A stretch of DNA of 64,000 bases from Hordeum vulgare subsp. vulgare. Its lineage: Eukaryota; Streptophyta; Magnoliopsida; Poales; Poaceae. Positions 21,609 to 32,042 of this stretch are shown in pieces (position 1 is the stretch's first letter; each line of letters opens with the position of its first letter). The position numbers and the translations under genes were made by a program. A model generated the notes under the pieces. That model was not told where the DNA came from, did not search any database, and worked only from the letters and a program-made list of their open reading frames with translations. Location of the stretch: NCBI RefSeq assembly GCF_904849725.1, contig NC_058521.1:145232744-145296743 (forward strand). Direction: 5' to 3'.

Positions 21609-23700
21609 ACTTGTGACGACTAAGATGCGACCCTTTCCTTATTTGGGGGCGAGGCCTCAAAAGGGGAAAGAGGTAATCATAGAAATACAAATAACTGAAA
21701 GAGTGACAAGTAGGGCATACATTTGCCATCTGATAAAGAACATAGTCATACAGTCATACATTATTCAGAACATGGAATGGTCCAGCTACGGACAAGATAA
21801 ATAGCAAAAGCTATGATATCCCGCATGCTGGCCCCATGCTCACGACCAAGGCATCTAGTCCTCGGGATAAGTCACATACAGCCTGTCGTTGTCCTCATCG
21901 AACTCCCACTTCAGATGGTTGTCATCAAGAACTCCTGCATCAGGGGTACCTGTACCTGTGGGTGTTTGAGGTAAACCGTGAGCCACGAGGACTCAGCAAT
22001 CTTATGACCTTGGTTTCAAATCTAACTGAGTTAAATGGGTGAGGAAAGTTAAGTGTTTGAGTTTGCAGCATCCTAAGCTTATGTGGTGGTGGCTATCTTA
22101 CGATGAACAGATTTAACATATGGTGGACTACGCAAGACGGTCGAAGACTAGGTTGATCACTAAGTGATCCTGAACACCTACTTATGTCATTCATAACCCC
22201 ACAGTGTTCTCGATCATAAAAGGAGCTCTGAAAGAAATAGTCACGGTTACGCACTCAGTTGGCAAGTTTTATTTGAATTACTTTAAGTTGTCTAGAACCG
22301 GATGTTAACAAAATATCCATGTTTTCCACATAACCGTGGGCACGGCTTCCGAAAGATTAAACCCTGCAGGGGTGATCCAACTAATCCATCACAAATTACC
22401 ACAGGCCGCATAGTAATCCTCTACCACGAAACTCGTGATCTCGTCGGATTCCTTAGAGGAAAACCTAAACTCTAAGAAGACCCAAGGTCACACCGGAATC
22501 CTAATGCGCAAGATATATCGCTAAGGTAAGACAAGTCCGGCAAGACCTCCGGACGTGTCGACGATCTCGATAGGAGCCGCGTATCTCGTTCTCAGGACAC
22601 GAGGGATTGGCCAAACTTCCGGTAGGCCAATCGCAGAGTTGCCCCTAGTAGCCACTCGCGGTTGACGGTTTTGGACCAACACTCATGAGGAGCACTGGCC
22701 CGGGTTGTAGATTAATTCCTCGGGGTAGCTATTCCATATACTTTATTATTAAGTTATTGGCAAATTAACACCAAAGTTTGGTCCTGCTAGACAAGTCTTA
22801 ACACTAAATGATTTATCGAGGGGGGTCCCATAACAACCCCGAACGTGTTAGGAGCGCTCGGGTATGGAATACAACAGCGGTAGCCGAAACTAAGGCGGCA
22901 ACAACGGAACAAATCACCCGGAAAAAGGCTAGGCCTTCCGTTATTTACCTAGTATATAAGTGCATTAATTAGATAGTAGTTATATAAGATGATATAAAGT
23001 TGCCCATGTTATCACATGCACCTGCTGGCACCTGCAACTAGCAACGCTAATAATTAGTGGTTGAGCAACCTAACTTAGCCAAACAACATTTGCTAGGAAG
23101 GGAAGTGTTTCAGGTTTCATGGCAATGTTTGCTGGCCTATATATCATGTGGTAGGCAGCGGAGATGTAAATAAGGAAACGTAACACTAAGCATAAGAAAG
23201 CTAGAAACGGTGTCAATGTCATGATCATCTTGTCTGTGATTTCTTCGGACTGGAACTTCTCTTGTTCTTCCTCCACGAACTCTTCGGACTCCTCGAACTC
23301 GTTTCCGGCCCCGGTAACTACCCAAAAGAAACAACATCTAATAAACACCAACAACAAATTATGCAACAAACAATATGATGCATGCGCAACAAATTATGCA
23401 ATAGACAATATGATGCATGCATGCACTGCTCCAAACAAGCACATAAAATAACCCTACATCGACAAAACTATTGCTAGCTCACCACAAGGGGATTTTCTAC
23501 AGAGATGCTCAAAATCGGAAACCAACAACACCATTGGATTCATTGGGATTTTATACCCAAAATCCATATATCGTAGTGCCACCTTTGCATACAGAAAAAC
23601 ACCACAAACAGCAAAACAAATACTACACCAGATTAAAACTAGCTCTGCCAAGAACAGGAGTTGTTCTTGCCCTACTTTATCTGGTATAAGCCAGATCAGG

Positions 23701-25227
23701 TGCTACGTATTGAGCTTGCGTTGGTTTTTCCCATGAAGAAGAAAGGGTGATGCGGCACAGTAGCAGTAAGTATTTCCCTCAGTTTGAGAACCAAGGTATC
23801 AATCCAGTAGGAGTATCAAGTCAAGTCTCCAAAGTACCTGCGGAAAAACAGCAAACTTCCACCCAACGCTACAAAGGGGTTGTCAATCCCTTCACGGTTA
23901 ACTGCAAGGTGAGATCTGAAGGCGGAAAGTGCAACAAAGTAAAAGTGTAAGGCTGAAAATATTATGTGAAGTAGACCCGGGGGCCATAGTGTTCACTAGA
24001 GGCTTCTCTCATGATAGCAAACATTACGGTGGGTGAACGAATTACTGTCGAGCAATTGATAGAACCGCGCAAAGTCATGATGATATCTAAGGCAATGATC
24101 ATACATATAGGCATCACGTCCGAGACAAGTAGACCGATACTTTCTGCATCTATTACTATTACTCCACACATCGACCGCTATACAGCATGAATCTAGTGTA
24201 TTAAGTTCATGACAAATGGAGTAACGCCTTAAGCAAGATGACATGATGTAGAGGGATAAATTCATGCAATAGATATAAATCCCATCTTTTTACCCTTGAT
24301 GGCAACAACACGATACGTGCCTCGCTACCCATTCTGTCACTGGGTGAGGTCACCGCACGGTATGAACTCAAAACCAAGCACTTCTCCCGTTGCAAGAATT
24401 ATAGATCAAGTTGGCCAAACGAAACCCACAACTCGAAGAGAATTACAAGGATATGAAATCATGCATATAAGAGATCATAGGAGACTCAAATAACATTCAT
24501 AGATAATCTGATCATAAATCCACAATTCATCGGATCTCGACAAACACACCGCAAAAGAAGATTACATCGGATAGATCTCCATGAAGATCATGGAGAACTT
24601 TGTATTGAAGATCCAAGAGAGAGAAGAAGCCATCTAGCTACTAGCTATGGACCTGAAGGTCTATGGTGAACTACTCACGCATCATCGGAGAGGCAATGGT
24701 GGTGATGAAGAAGCCCTCCATGTCCGAGTCCCCCCTCTCGCAGGGCACCAGAACGTGCCCCAGATGGGATCTTGCGGAGACAGAAGCTTGCGGCGGCGAA
24801 AAAGTATTTTCGTGGCTCCTTTCCGTGGTTTCATATTTTTAGGTAATTTATAGGCAGAAGAACTAGGGCAGGGGAGCCACAGGGGGCCCACAAGCCGGCT
24901 AGGCCCGCCCCCCCCCCCCCCAGGTCGGGCCTGGGTGGCTTGTGACCTCCTACGAGGTCCCCTGCCTTGGTTCTCAAGTCTCCTGTGTGTCTTCTGTTAT
25001 GGAAAAAATCATTCCGCAGGTTTTATTCCGTTTGGAATCCGTTCAATATTCTCCTCTGAAAAAGGTCAAAAACACGGAAAAATACAGGAACTGGCACTTG
25101 GCACTGAGTTAATAGGTTAGTCCCAAAAAAGATATAAAATAGCATATTCATGCATAGAAAACATTCAAAGATGACAAGATAATAGCATGGAACCATCAAA
25201 AAATATAGATACGTTGGAGACGTATCA
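23701..25227 (-). mobile_element. S1: solo LTR of an Athila-type Gypsy family (1527 bp)
   Basis: In sense orientation it starts TGATACGTCTCCAACGTATC at 25227 and ends CGTAGCA at 23701. No primer site or internal domain adjoins either end, so it is a solo LTR left after LTR-LTR recombination. It is related to S3 and S4 throughout. The flanks are tcagg (23696-23700) and tcaca (25228-25232), so the target duplication is only partly conserved. It carries the GC-rich inverted repeat (24888-24945), whose loop contains a long C run. Confidence 0.88.
24908..24921. repeat. Cytosine homopolymer, about 14 bases
   Basis: A C run in the loop of the S1 inverted repeat. It would be error-prone in sequencing, so the length is uncertain. 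Confidence 0.75.
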
Positions 25228-25662
25228 TCACACAATTCTACTTCTGGAATTATTCCTCAAAAGGAAATATCACAGACAAAACTTAACCCTATTTGACCAC
25301 TGCCCAAAATGGCAAGTCCATATTTGGACATATTCCAAAAATGGAAATATGCCAATTTAGCTCAAGGAAAAATCGCAAACAAAAATAAAAAAATAACAGG
25401 GAATTATTATGAGGAGGGGGCCCACGTGGCAGTGACCCCTCTCAGGATGACATGTGGGTCCATAGGGCCCACTGTCATACACACACAACATCTAATACAC
25501 CACACACAAGAAAAATAAAAGATGCCACGAGGAGGAAACGAACCCACCACCGCACTGGTGGAGTTAGCTACTTCTAGTTGCTCTACCATGGGCATTCTAC
25601 CACGTAAACCAACTTTGCTACCGAATCCACCACATGAGAAAAATAAACCGAAAACAAAAGGG

Positions 25663-25730
25663 GTGCCAGGGGGGTCTCGAACCCACAACCTCTTGGTGGA
25701 GGCGCGGTGCTGGCGCCACTGGGCTAGGAC
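25663..25730 (-). other. tRNA-like relic in element C LTR (A box and B box)
   Basis: On the minus strand a perfect A-box match TAGCCCAGTGG (25716-25726) is followed after 32 nt by a perfect B box GGTTCGAGACC (25673-25683). A T-arm GTGGG/CCCCC pairs at 4 of 5 positions around TTCGAGA. An anticodon-like CCTC/GAGG stem exists. The acceptor arm is ambiguous and no anticodon can be trusted, so this is a tRNA pseudogene or SINE head, not a tRNA gene. A second, poorer B box (GGGTTCGTTTCC) lies at about 25533-25545. Confidence 0.5.
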
Positions 25731-25973
25731 GGGAGGAGTTGAACCAGAAGGGGTTCTGCTCCTAATGTGCTAAATCCACGGACATCTTCTACCCCCAGAC
25801 CGAAACTGCAGAGGAGAAGAGATCGACGCCGGCGAGCGGGGAGGCGACAACTGCGGCGAGTAACTACCGGCGGGGGGAGAGGGAACCCTCGGGGTTCCAT
25901 TCCAATGGCAAACGCGACGGGAGGCGGAAGCTGTCGGCAGCACAAGGAGCTTATGCTCCCGGCCATGGCTGCT

Positions 25974-27497
25974 TGATACGTCCATTTTGCATCATGCTTT
26001 TATGTTGATATTTATCGCTTCTTGGGCTGTTATTTCACTTCACGGTACAATACTTATGACTTTTCTCTCTTATTTTGCAAGGTTTACATGAAGAGAGAGA
26101 ATGTCGGCAGGTGGAATTCTGGCCTGAAATTGGAGCAAGTTTGAGATACCTATTCTGCGCAACTCCAAACGCTGTAAAAATCAACGAGGATTTTTTTCGG
26201 GGTTTATAAAAAATACTGGGCCGAAGAAGTGCCAGAGGGGCGCCAGTAGGTGGCCACAAGCCTGCTAGGCGCGGCCAACCCCTGGCCGCGCCTAGGGGGC
26301 TTCTGGGCACCCAGCTGGCCCTCTGGCCCCCCTCTTCTGCTATATGAAGGGTTTCGTTCGGAAAAAAAATCAAGAGGAGGCTTTTTCGTGGATTCGCTAC
26401 CGCCACGAGGCGGAACTTGAGCAGAACCAATCTAGAGCTCCGGCAGGACGATCCTGCCGGGGAAACTTCCCTTCCGAAGGGGGAAATCGTCGCCATCGTC
26501 ATCACCAACACTCCTCTCATCGGAGGGGACTCGTCACCATCAACATCTTCATCAGCACCATCTCATCTCCAAACCCTAGTTCATCTCTTGTAACCAATCT
26601 CCGTCTCGCGACTCCGATTGGTACTTGTAAGGTTGCTAGTAGTGTTAATTACTCTTTGTAGTTGATGCTAGTTGGATTACTTGGTGGAAGAGTTTGTGTT
26701 CAGACCCTTGATGCTACTCATTGCCTCTCTGGTCATGAATATGATTATGCTTTGTGAGTAGTTACTTTTGTTCCCGAGGACATGGGATAAGTCACGCTAA
26801 TAGTAGTCATGTGAATTTGGTATTCGATCGATATTTTGATGTGTTGTATGTTATTTTTCCTCTAATGGTGTTATGTGAACGTCGACTACATAACACTTCA
26901 CCATTATTTGGGCCTAGAGGAAGGCATTGGGAAGTAGTAAGTAGATGATGGGTTGCTAGAGTGACAGAAGCTTAAACCCTAGTTTATGCGTTGCTTCGTA
27001 AGGGGCTGATTTGGATCCACTAGTTTAATGCTATGGTTAGACTTTGTCTTAATTCTTCTTTCGTAGTTGAGGATGCTTGCGAGAGGGGTTAATCATAAGT
27101 GGGATTCTTGTCCAAGTAAGGGCAGTACCCAAGCGCCAGTCCACCCACATATCAAACTATCAAAGTAATGAACGCGAATCATATGAACATGATGAAAACT
27201 AGCATGACAGAAATTCCCGTGTGTCCTCGGGGGCATTTTTCCTCCTATAAGACTTTGTCCAGGCTTGTCCCTTGCTACAAAAGGGATTGGGCCACTTTGC
27301 TGCACCGTTGCTACTTTTGTTACTTGTTCCTTGCTACGAATCATCTCTCCACACAACTACTTGTTACCGATAATTTCAGTGCTTGCAGATACTTCCTTGT
27401 TGAAAACCACTTGTCAGGTCCTTCTGCTCCTCGTTGGGTTCGACACTCTTACTTATCGAAAGGACTACGATTGATACCCTATACTTGTGGGTCATCA
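25974..27497 (+). mobile_element. S2: solo LTR of the element A family (1524 bp)
   Basis: It starts TGATACGTCCATTTTGCATC and ends CTTGTGGGTCATCA, and is nearly identical in start, end and length to the LTR of element A. C's LTR continues on both sides without internal domain or primer site. The flanks are ctgct (25969-25973) and ctgac (27498-27502), sharing three of five bases. It contains the inverted repeat (26254-26306) and GCTATATGAAGGG as TATA region. Confidence 0.9.
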
Positions 27498-28732
27498 CTG
27501 ACCATGATGACAACGATGTACACACAACGAGAGGCTATCTACGCGCGGGAAGAAGGAGGAGGAGGAGCTGGCGCTCACCCTAGCACACGACGGCGTCGAC
27601 GATTGCTCGGGAAGAGGAAGAAGAAGGCGACGCATGGACGTAGACCCGCTGCTCTGCTCCGGCAACGACGACGTGGGGCCGATGCCAGGGAGGATGATCC
27701 ACCCTTCTAGCGACAACAATGGAACGGGATGACTCCTGTATCCTCGTCCCCATCTTGGTATCCACGGAGGGGCTCTCATCGATGAGGGAGACAACGGCGA
27801 TGACCTTGACCTATCGCTTTGAAACTTCTGAAACTACAGAGGCTTACCTGAAGAGGGGGAAGAAGGTGTAGAAGAAGGAGATGGCGGCGGGGAGAAGGAA
27901 CCCTAGGAGAGCCACAGGGCTGCTCTTATGGACCTCGGAATGCGAGCCAGCCGTTTGATCGAGGGGAAACTCGATCTGGTGGTGGCTATGGCGTTGTACT
28001 GCTGACGCACGCGAGGAAGAAGACGAGGGACACGTCTACAGGCTGGCTAAGGGGTAAGTTGGGCCGGCTGGGCCTTAAGGGGAAGAAGGCTAGGGCTAAG
28101 TCCCGTGTCTCTTGAAAGAAAAAACAGAAAAGGAACCCCTTTCCTATTAACTAAAGCAGCCCCACTCAAATTAATCTCCACACCAATTAAAGGGGTTTTA
28201 AAACAAAATAGAAATATTTTCTAAGTATAGAAATACAACCTGTTTATTATAACAGGGTTATCTATTTTTAGACCAAGCAAAATAAATGATTTTACAATAA
28301 AACCTAGGCAGTTTTTAAATAACAACAAAATGCCAAGGCTTGGAAAAAATAAAAGAACCACACTAAGCCACTCACAAAAATAGACAGGAGAGGTGGGACA
28401 TTTTTATTGGATTTTTAAAGCAAGTTGAAAAACGCAAGTAATCACATATTTGAATAGAAAGGATTTGGACCATGGTGCTTCAAAGGTTTTGAATGGCTTT
28501 GCTGCACCCACTCAGATGCACAAGATCCAAACCACACATCACCACATGGTTATCAAGGTGGCACAACACAGAAGATCAACCCTCAAGGAAAAAAGAAACA
28601 AGATATGCATGATGCATGAGATGCAAATGAAATGACAATGCCACAAGCCTCACATCCATAACATTGCCTTAACATAGTTGCCAAACATGGAAAGGTTACA
28701 AAAGGGGAAAGAAAAGCACTTGGGCTGTTACA

Positions 28733-28737
28733 CCTAC
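28733..28737. repeat. Right target-site duplication of element C (CCTAC)
   Basis: Identical to 15779-15783; Copia element D resumes at 28738. Confidence 0.95.
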
Positions 28738-29733
28738 TCTCTTCACTAAGAGGGAAAAAGGGTGATTTAATATTGTGTCAAATTTACGTAGATGGTATCA
28801 TTTTGGTTCCCCCAATATTTTTATGCAAGAAATTTGCGGACTCCATGACAAAGAACTTCAAGACGTCGCTGAACACGGATTTGAAATTCTTTCTCGGTTT
28901 CCAAATCCAACAATGTCAAGAAGGAATTTTTCTATCTCAAACCAAGTACTTAACGAATATTCTTGCAAAGTTCAGCATGACAAACGCTAGTCCATGCAAG
29001 GTACCCATGCCAACCACAACTGCTCTTAGAGAGTACACAAACGGTATTCCATTTGACCCATCTGTTAACGCTATATGATTGGTTCATTGCTTGACCTTTG
29101 TGCATCTAGACCAGACATCATGCTAAGTGTAGGCATTTTTGCTAGATTTCAAGCTTCCCCTAAGGAAAGCCATCATAAGCCGGTTAAGCATATTTTTAGA
29201 TACCTTGTTCACACCCCAAGGTTGGGTCTATGGTACCCCAAGGATGCCAAGTTTGATCTCATTGGGTACACAGATGCAGATTGGACATGAGACAAAGTGG
29301 GAAGAAAATCCACCTCTGGGGCATGTCAGTTTCTTGGACGCTCATTGGTAAGTTGGTCTCGAAAAAGACAAATTGCGTCTCCCTCTCCACTGCTGAAGCG
29401 GAATATATTGCAACCGCAAGCTGTGCAACACAATTGTTATGGATGAGGCAAACTCTCAAGGACTATGGTATAACCTGCAGACATGTGTCTCTACTATGTG
29501 ACAATGAAAGTGCCATCAAGATTGCTGAAAACCCTAGTGATCACTCTCGCACCAAGCACATTTACATTCCGTATCACTTCTTAAGAGACCATGTGCAAAA
29601 GGGTGATATTGGTATTGCTCATGTTGGCACGGATATGCAACTTGCTAATATTTTCACCAAGCCACTAGATGAACGTAGGTTGTGTCAACTCAGAAGTGAA
29701 CTTGGTATCTTAGAACTTGACAACATTATGTGA
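28738..29733 (+). pseudogene. Element D (Copia): C-terminal RT and RNase H
   Basis: It continues the RT cut at 15783: TKREKGDLILCQIYVDGIIL, LCKKFADSMTKNFKTSLN, FFLGFQIQQCQEGIFLSQ. RNase H follows: IGYTDADWT, KSTSG, LSTAEAEYIATASCATQLLW, LLCDNESAIKIAENP, the conserved Copia end HFLRDHVQKGDI, VGTDMQLANIFTKPLDE. The catalytic motif is YVDG instead of YVDD (28785-28796). The frame breaks near 29074, a TGA lies at 29288-29290 and another shift occurs near 29365. Enough is left to be sure of a Ty1/copia element, probably SIRE/Maximus-like. Confidence 0.92.
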
Positions 29734-30988
29734 AATTTTGCACTCATGCATACAATTATGTCATGTCCGGTCTAGATGTAGGCATGTGTTTAGGGGGAGA
29801 CACTCAATTCATGAGTTATCTCACCATATATGATGCATAAACAAACCAAACACTCTCAAAGTTACTGTGTCTCACTTGTGTGACCCGGTGCTTTAAATGA
29901 TGGAGTTGTGATGTTGGACTCAAGGTTAAAATCTTCGCAGTGCCAAGTCACATATGCTCAAACATGGTGGATCCATCCACCACCCTCTCTTTGTCTCCGA
30001 GAGTTTGGACTATTTTTTTTCTCTTTTCTCTACACTCATAATTGTGGTCGTTTCTCTCTAATTTGTTTTCTATTTTTTGCATTATGAGTGTAGTCGATAT
30101 ATATGACCCTAGATCGGACCCTACCTAAGCCTCTCTCATCTATATATATATAAAAACTCTGAGATCTCATCCGCGTCACAAGCTTATTCCATCCACTTAA
30201 AAATGTTGTTGAGATTGTGGCGGTCTTGGTATCTCTCGACCTCACCCCTCAAGTTCTCAGGTTTTCACAGAGACCGTCTTCTCTCTGGATAACCCGGACC
30301 TTCCGGTCGCCGAAACTTCCGGACACCGGAACTTCCGGGCATCGCGATTAGGGGCTCTTAGATGCGGGCAGGGGTTACCAAAGGGGATATTCCCCAATTG
30401 CCTACCCTCTGCTCCTCTCCCCCTCTCCTCTTCCCCGGCACCCCCTCTCCCATTGATGGCTTCCAGGCGTGATGCCGGCTCCCAGAGCCTCCCTCCTTCC
30501 ATCGCGCTCGGAGGGCCTCTCGTGTGCTCTTCATGTTCCCCATGTATCAAGGTAGTTTTTTTTCTCCGCCTTCCCTCTGCATTCGATCCTAGGGATTATG
30601 GACTTGCTTGCAGGTTGAGGATAAACACCTCCCTCTATGTTTTCCTGTACTGCCTCCACCATAGCTCTGCAATATACTTTTCATTCTCAGCCATTGCATG
30701 GATTATTCCGTCCTCCCCTTCGATTTGGAATTAGCCCTGCGGACTGACAGGTGCCTAGAAATTCCGGGAAGGCTACAACTTTCGGTCGCCGGACCTTCCG
30801 GCCCACCTAGAACTTCCCGGCTAAGTAGAGTTCTTGCATTTTTCCTCCTGCAATGCGATTTTTTCCTTTGAAGCTTGTGCACTTACTCTATCCCCTCTCT
30901 ATTTCTATCACCTCCCTTCAGCACGTGGCTCTGGCTCGGGTGCTCGACCATCCAAGGTGTATTAATGGAAATCCAGAGAAAGGGTCAA
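29734..30988 (+). other. 3' region of Copia element D, possibly including the start of its 3' LTR
   Basis: A purine tract TAGGGGGAGA lies at 29791-29800. Non-coding sequence follows, with two clusters of CTTCCGG/CCGGAA motifs (30297-30345 and 30755-30815) and a TATATATATATA stretch at about 30141-30152. Since D's 5' LTR is outside the window I cannot find the LTR boundary. Element E interrupts at 30989. The open frames here lack any recognisable protein feature. Confidence 0.6.
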
Positions 30989-32042
30989 TGTGACAGCCCA
31001 ACACCGACGCTCCAGAAGATTCCCCTTTTAATTCGTTGTCGCAGTGTGTTTTATTTTGTTTGTTGCATTCATCACGCATCATGCATCATCTCCATCATCT
31101 CTGGTGTGATTGCTTCCCTTGTTGTGTTCATTTTTCCCTCTTCTCCTAGCCACTCCTTGATCCTTTCCTTTTCCCATTCTCAACTTATTTCAATCCATTG
31201 GAATCTTGTGTGGCATACCAACTTCGCTATTTATCTCATTCGCAATGCCTTTGACATACTTCCCATGATATCCCTTGCACTTTCTTATTTTCCTTTGCTT
31301 TCATTTATTTGAGTTGCAGATGTAATGCTCAAATAAATGTTTCTGTTGAGCCCATAAATAATATCTATTGTATAGGGTCACCATCTAAAATCTCTGACCA
31401 TTTGGGGTTGGTTTGGTTATGGGTTAAATTTAGGCAAGTTCGAAATAAATTCAAAACTTGTCCGAATTTATATTCTGTAAAATCCCCAAACCAATTTATT
31501 AAAATCCTCCATATTTTTCTGGTTCCGGGATAATATCTCTCTTGTTGGAATTCCAACTACATCCTTTGTTTTCTTTCTTTGCAAGTTGCTGGAAGAGAAA
31601 TAAAAAAATACAAGTAAGAGAGGGAGAGAGAGTAGCCCAACCTATAGCCAAGTTGGGCCAAGGCCCAACCGAGCTCCCGCGAACCCTAACGCTAGGGAGC
31701 GAGCTCCTCGCTTGTTTCCCTCCTGCCGCCAGCGCCGCTTCCTCCCCCATCTCGTTCTCCCTCCCCCGTCTCGTGTACCTGGCAGCCTCCATAGCCCGAT
31801 TCCCCATCTCCCCTCTCCCTCTCCAACTCGCTCGTGCGAGGGAGCAGCTCCCCTGCCCGAGCCGGTCGCCGTTCCAGCCAGGGACCCCAAGGTTCCTCCC
31901 CATGGCGCCCCTGCCGAGGCAGCAGCCTCTCCCTCGCCGGAGCCCCTCGCCGGTCGCTGCCCGCCTGTCGGATGCCGCCGGAGTTCCCCCCGCGCCGTCG
32001 TCCCTCGCGAGATCCTGCCAAGGTTTCCCACCGGCCGCCTCC
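30989..32042 (+). repeat. 5' LTR of element E, first part
   Basis: It aligns nearly base for base with 58111-59164. An AT-rich first 600 bp is followed by a GC-rich part (about 31650-32040) with frames open on both strands. Those frames encode only Pro/Arg/Ser-rich text and I do not consider them genes. At 32042 (..GCCGCCTCC) composite F begins. The counterpart 59165-59342 (178 bp) is missing from this LTR. Confidence 0.9.

Larger units (their letters stand above)
15784..28732 (-). mobile_element. Element C: Gypsy retrotransposon with ~4 kb LTRs, internally deleted (Erika-like)
   Basis: It is bounded by TG...CA ends and a perfect 5-bp duplication. In sense (minus) orientation: 5' LTR (21612-28732, interrupted by solo LTRs S2 and S1), tRNA-iMet-like primer site (21596-21608), ~1 kb leader, gag, PR, RT and RNase H, then an abrupt junction at about 17785-17808 to a 2 kb remnant of the 3' LTR (15784-17784). 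The LTR without inserts is ~4070 bp. The integrase is absent. RT text (FSKLDLRMGYHQI, FYLDDILVFSK) and CCHC gag are of Ty3/Gypsy type. LTR ends and leader are homologous to Sukkula-like element E, so I compare it to Erika, the reported relative of the barley LARDs; the name is inferred. Confidence 0.9.
21612..28732 (-). repeat. 5' LTR of element C (~4070 bp without its two insertions)
   Basis: Three pieces (21612-23700, 25228-25973, 27498-28732) form one LTR. In sense orientation it starts TGTAACAGCCCAAG at 28732 and ends CTTAGTCGTCACA at 21612. Element E's LTR starts TGTGACAGCCC and ends TCTTGGGCGTGACA, with long similar stretches between, notably around 22800-23060. S1 and S2 interrupt it. 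The only structured item in the middle piece is a tRNA-like relic. Confidence 0.85.

Noticed and set aside
25522..25610. Second tRNA-like stretch with GGGTTCGTTTCC
   Set aside because: No acceptable A box at the right spacing and poor arm pairing; mentioned only as a weak companion of the relic at 25663-25730.
29734..30988. Possible host gene or 5' UTR with small ORFs between Copia RNase H and element E
   Set aside because: The position directly after RNase H and the purine tract make it the 3' region of element D; ORFs are short and featureless.
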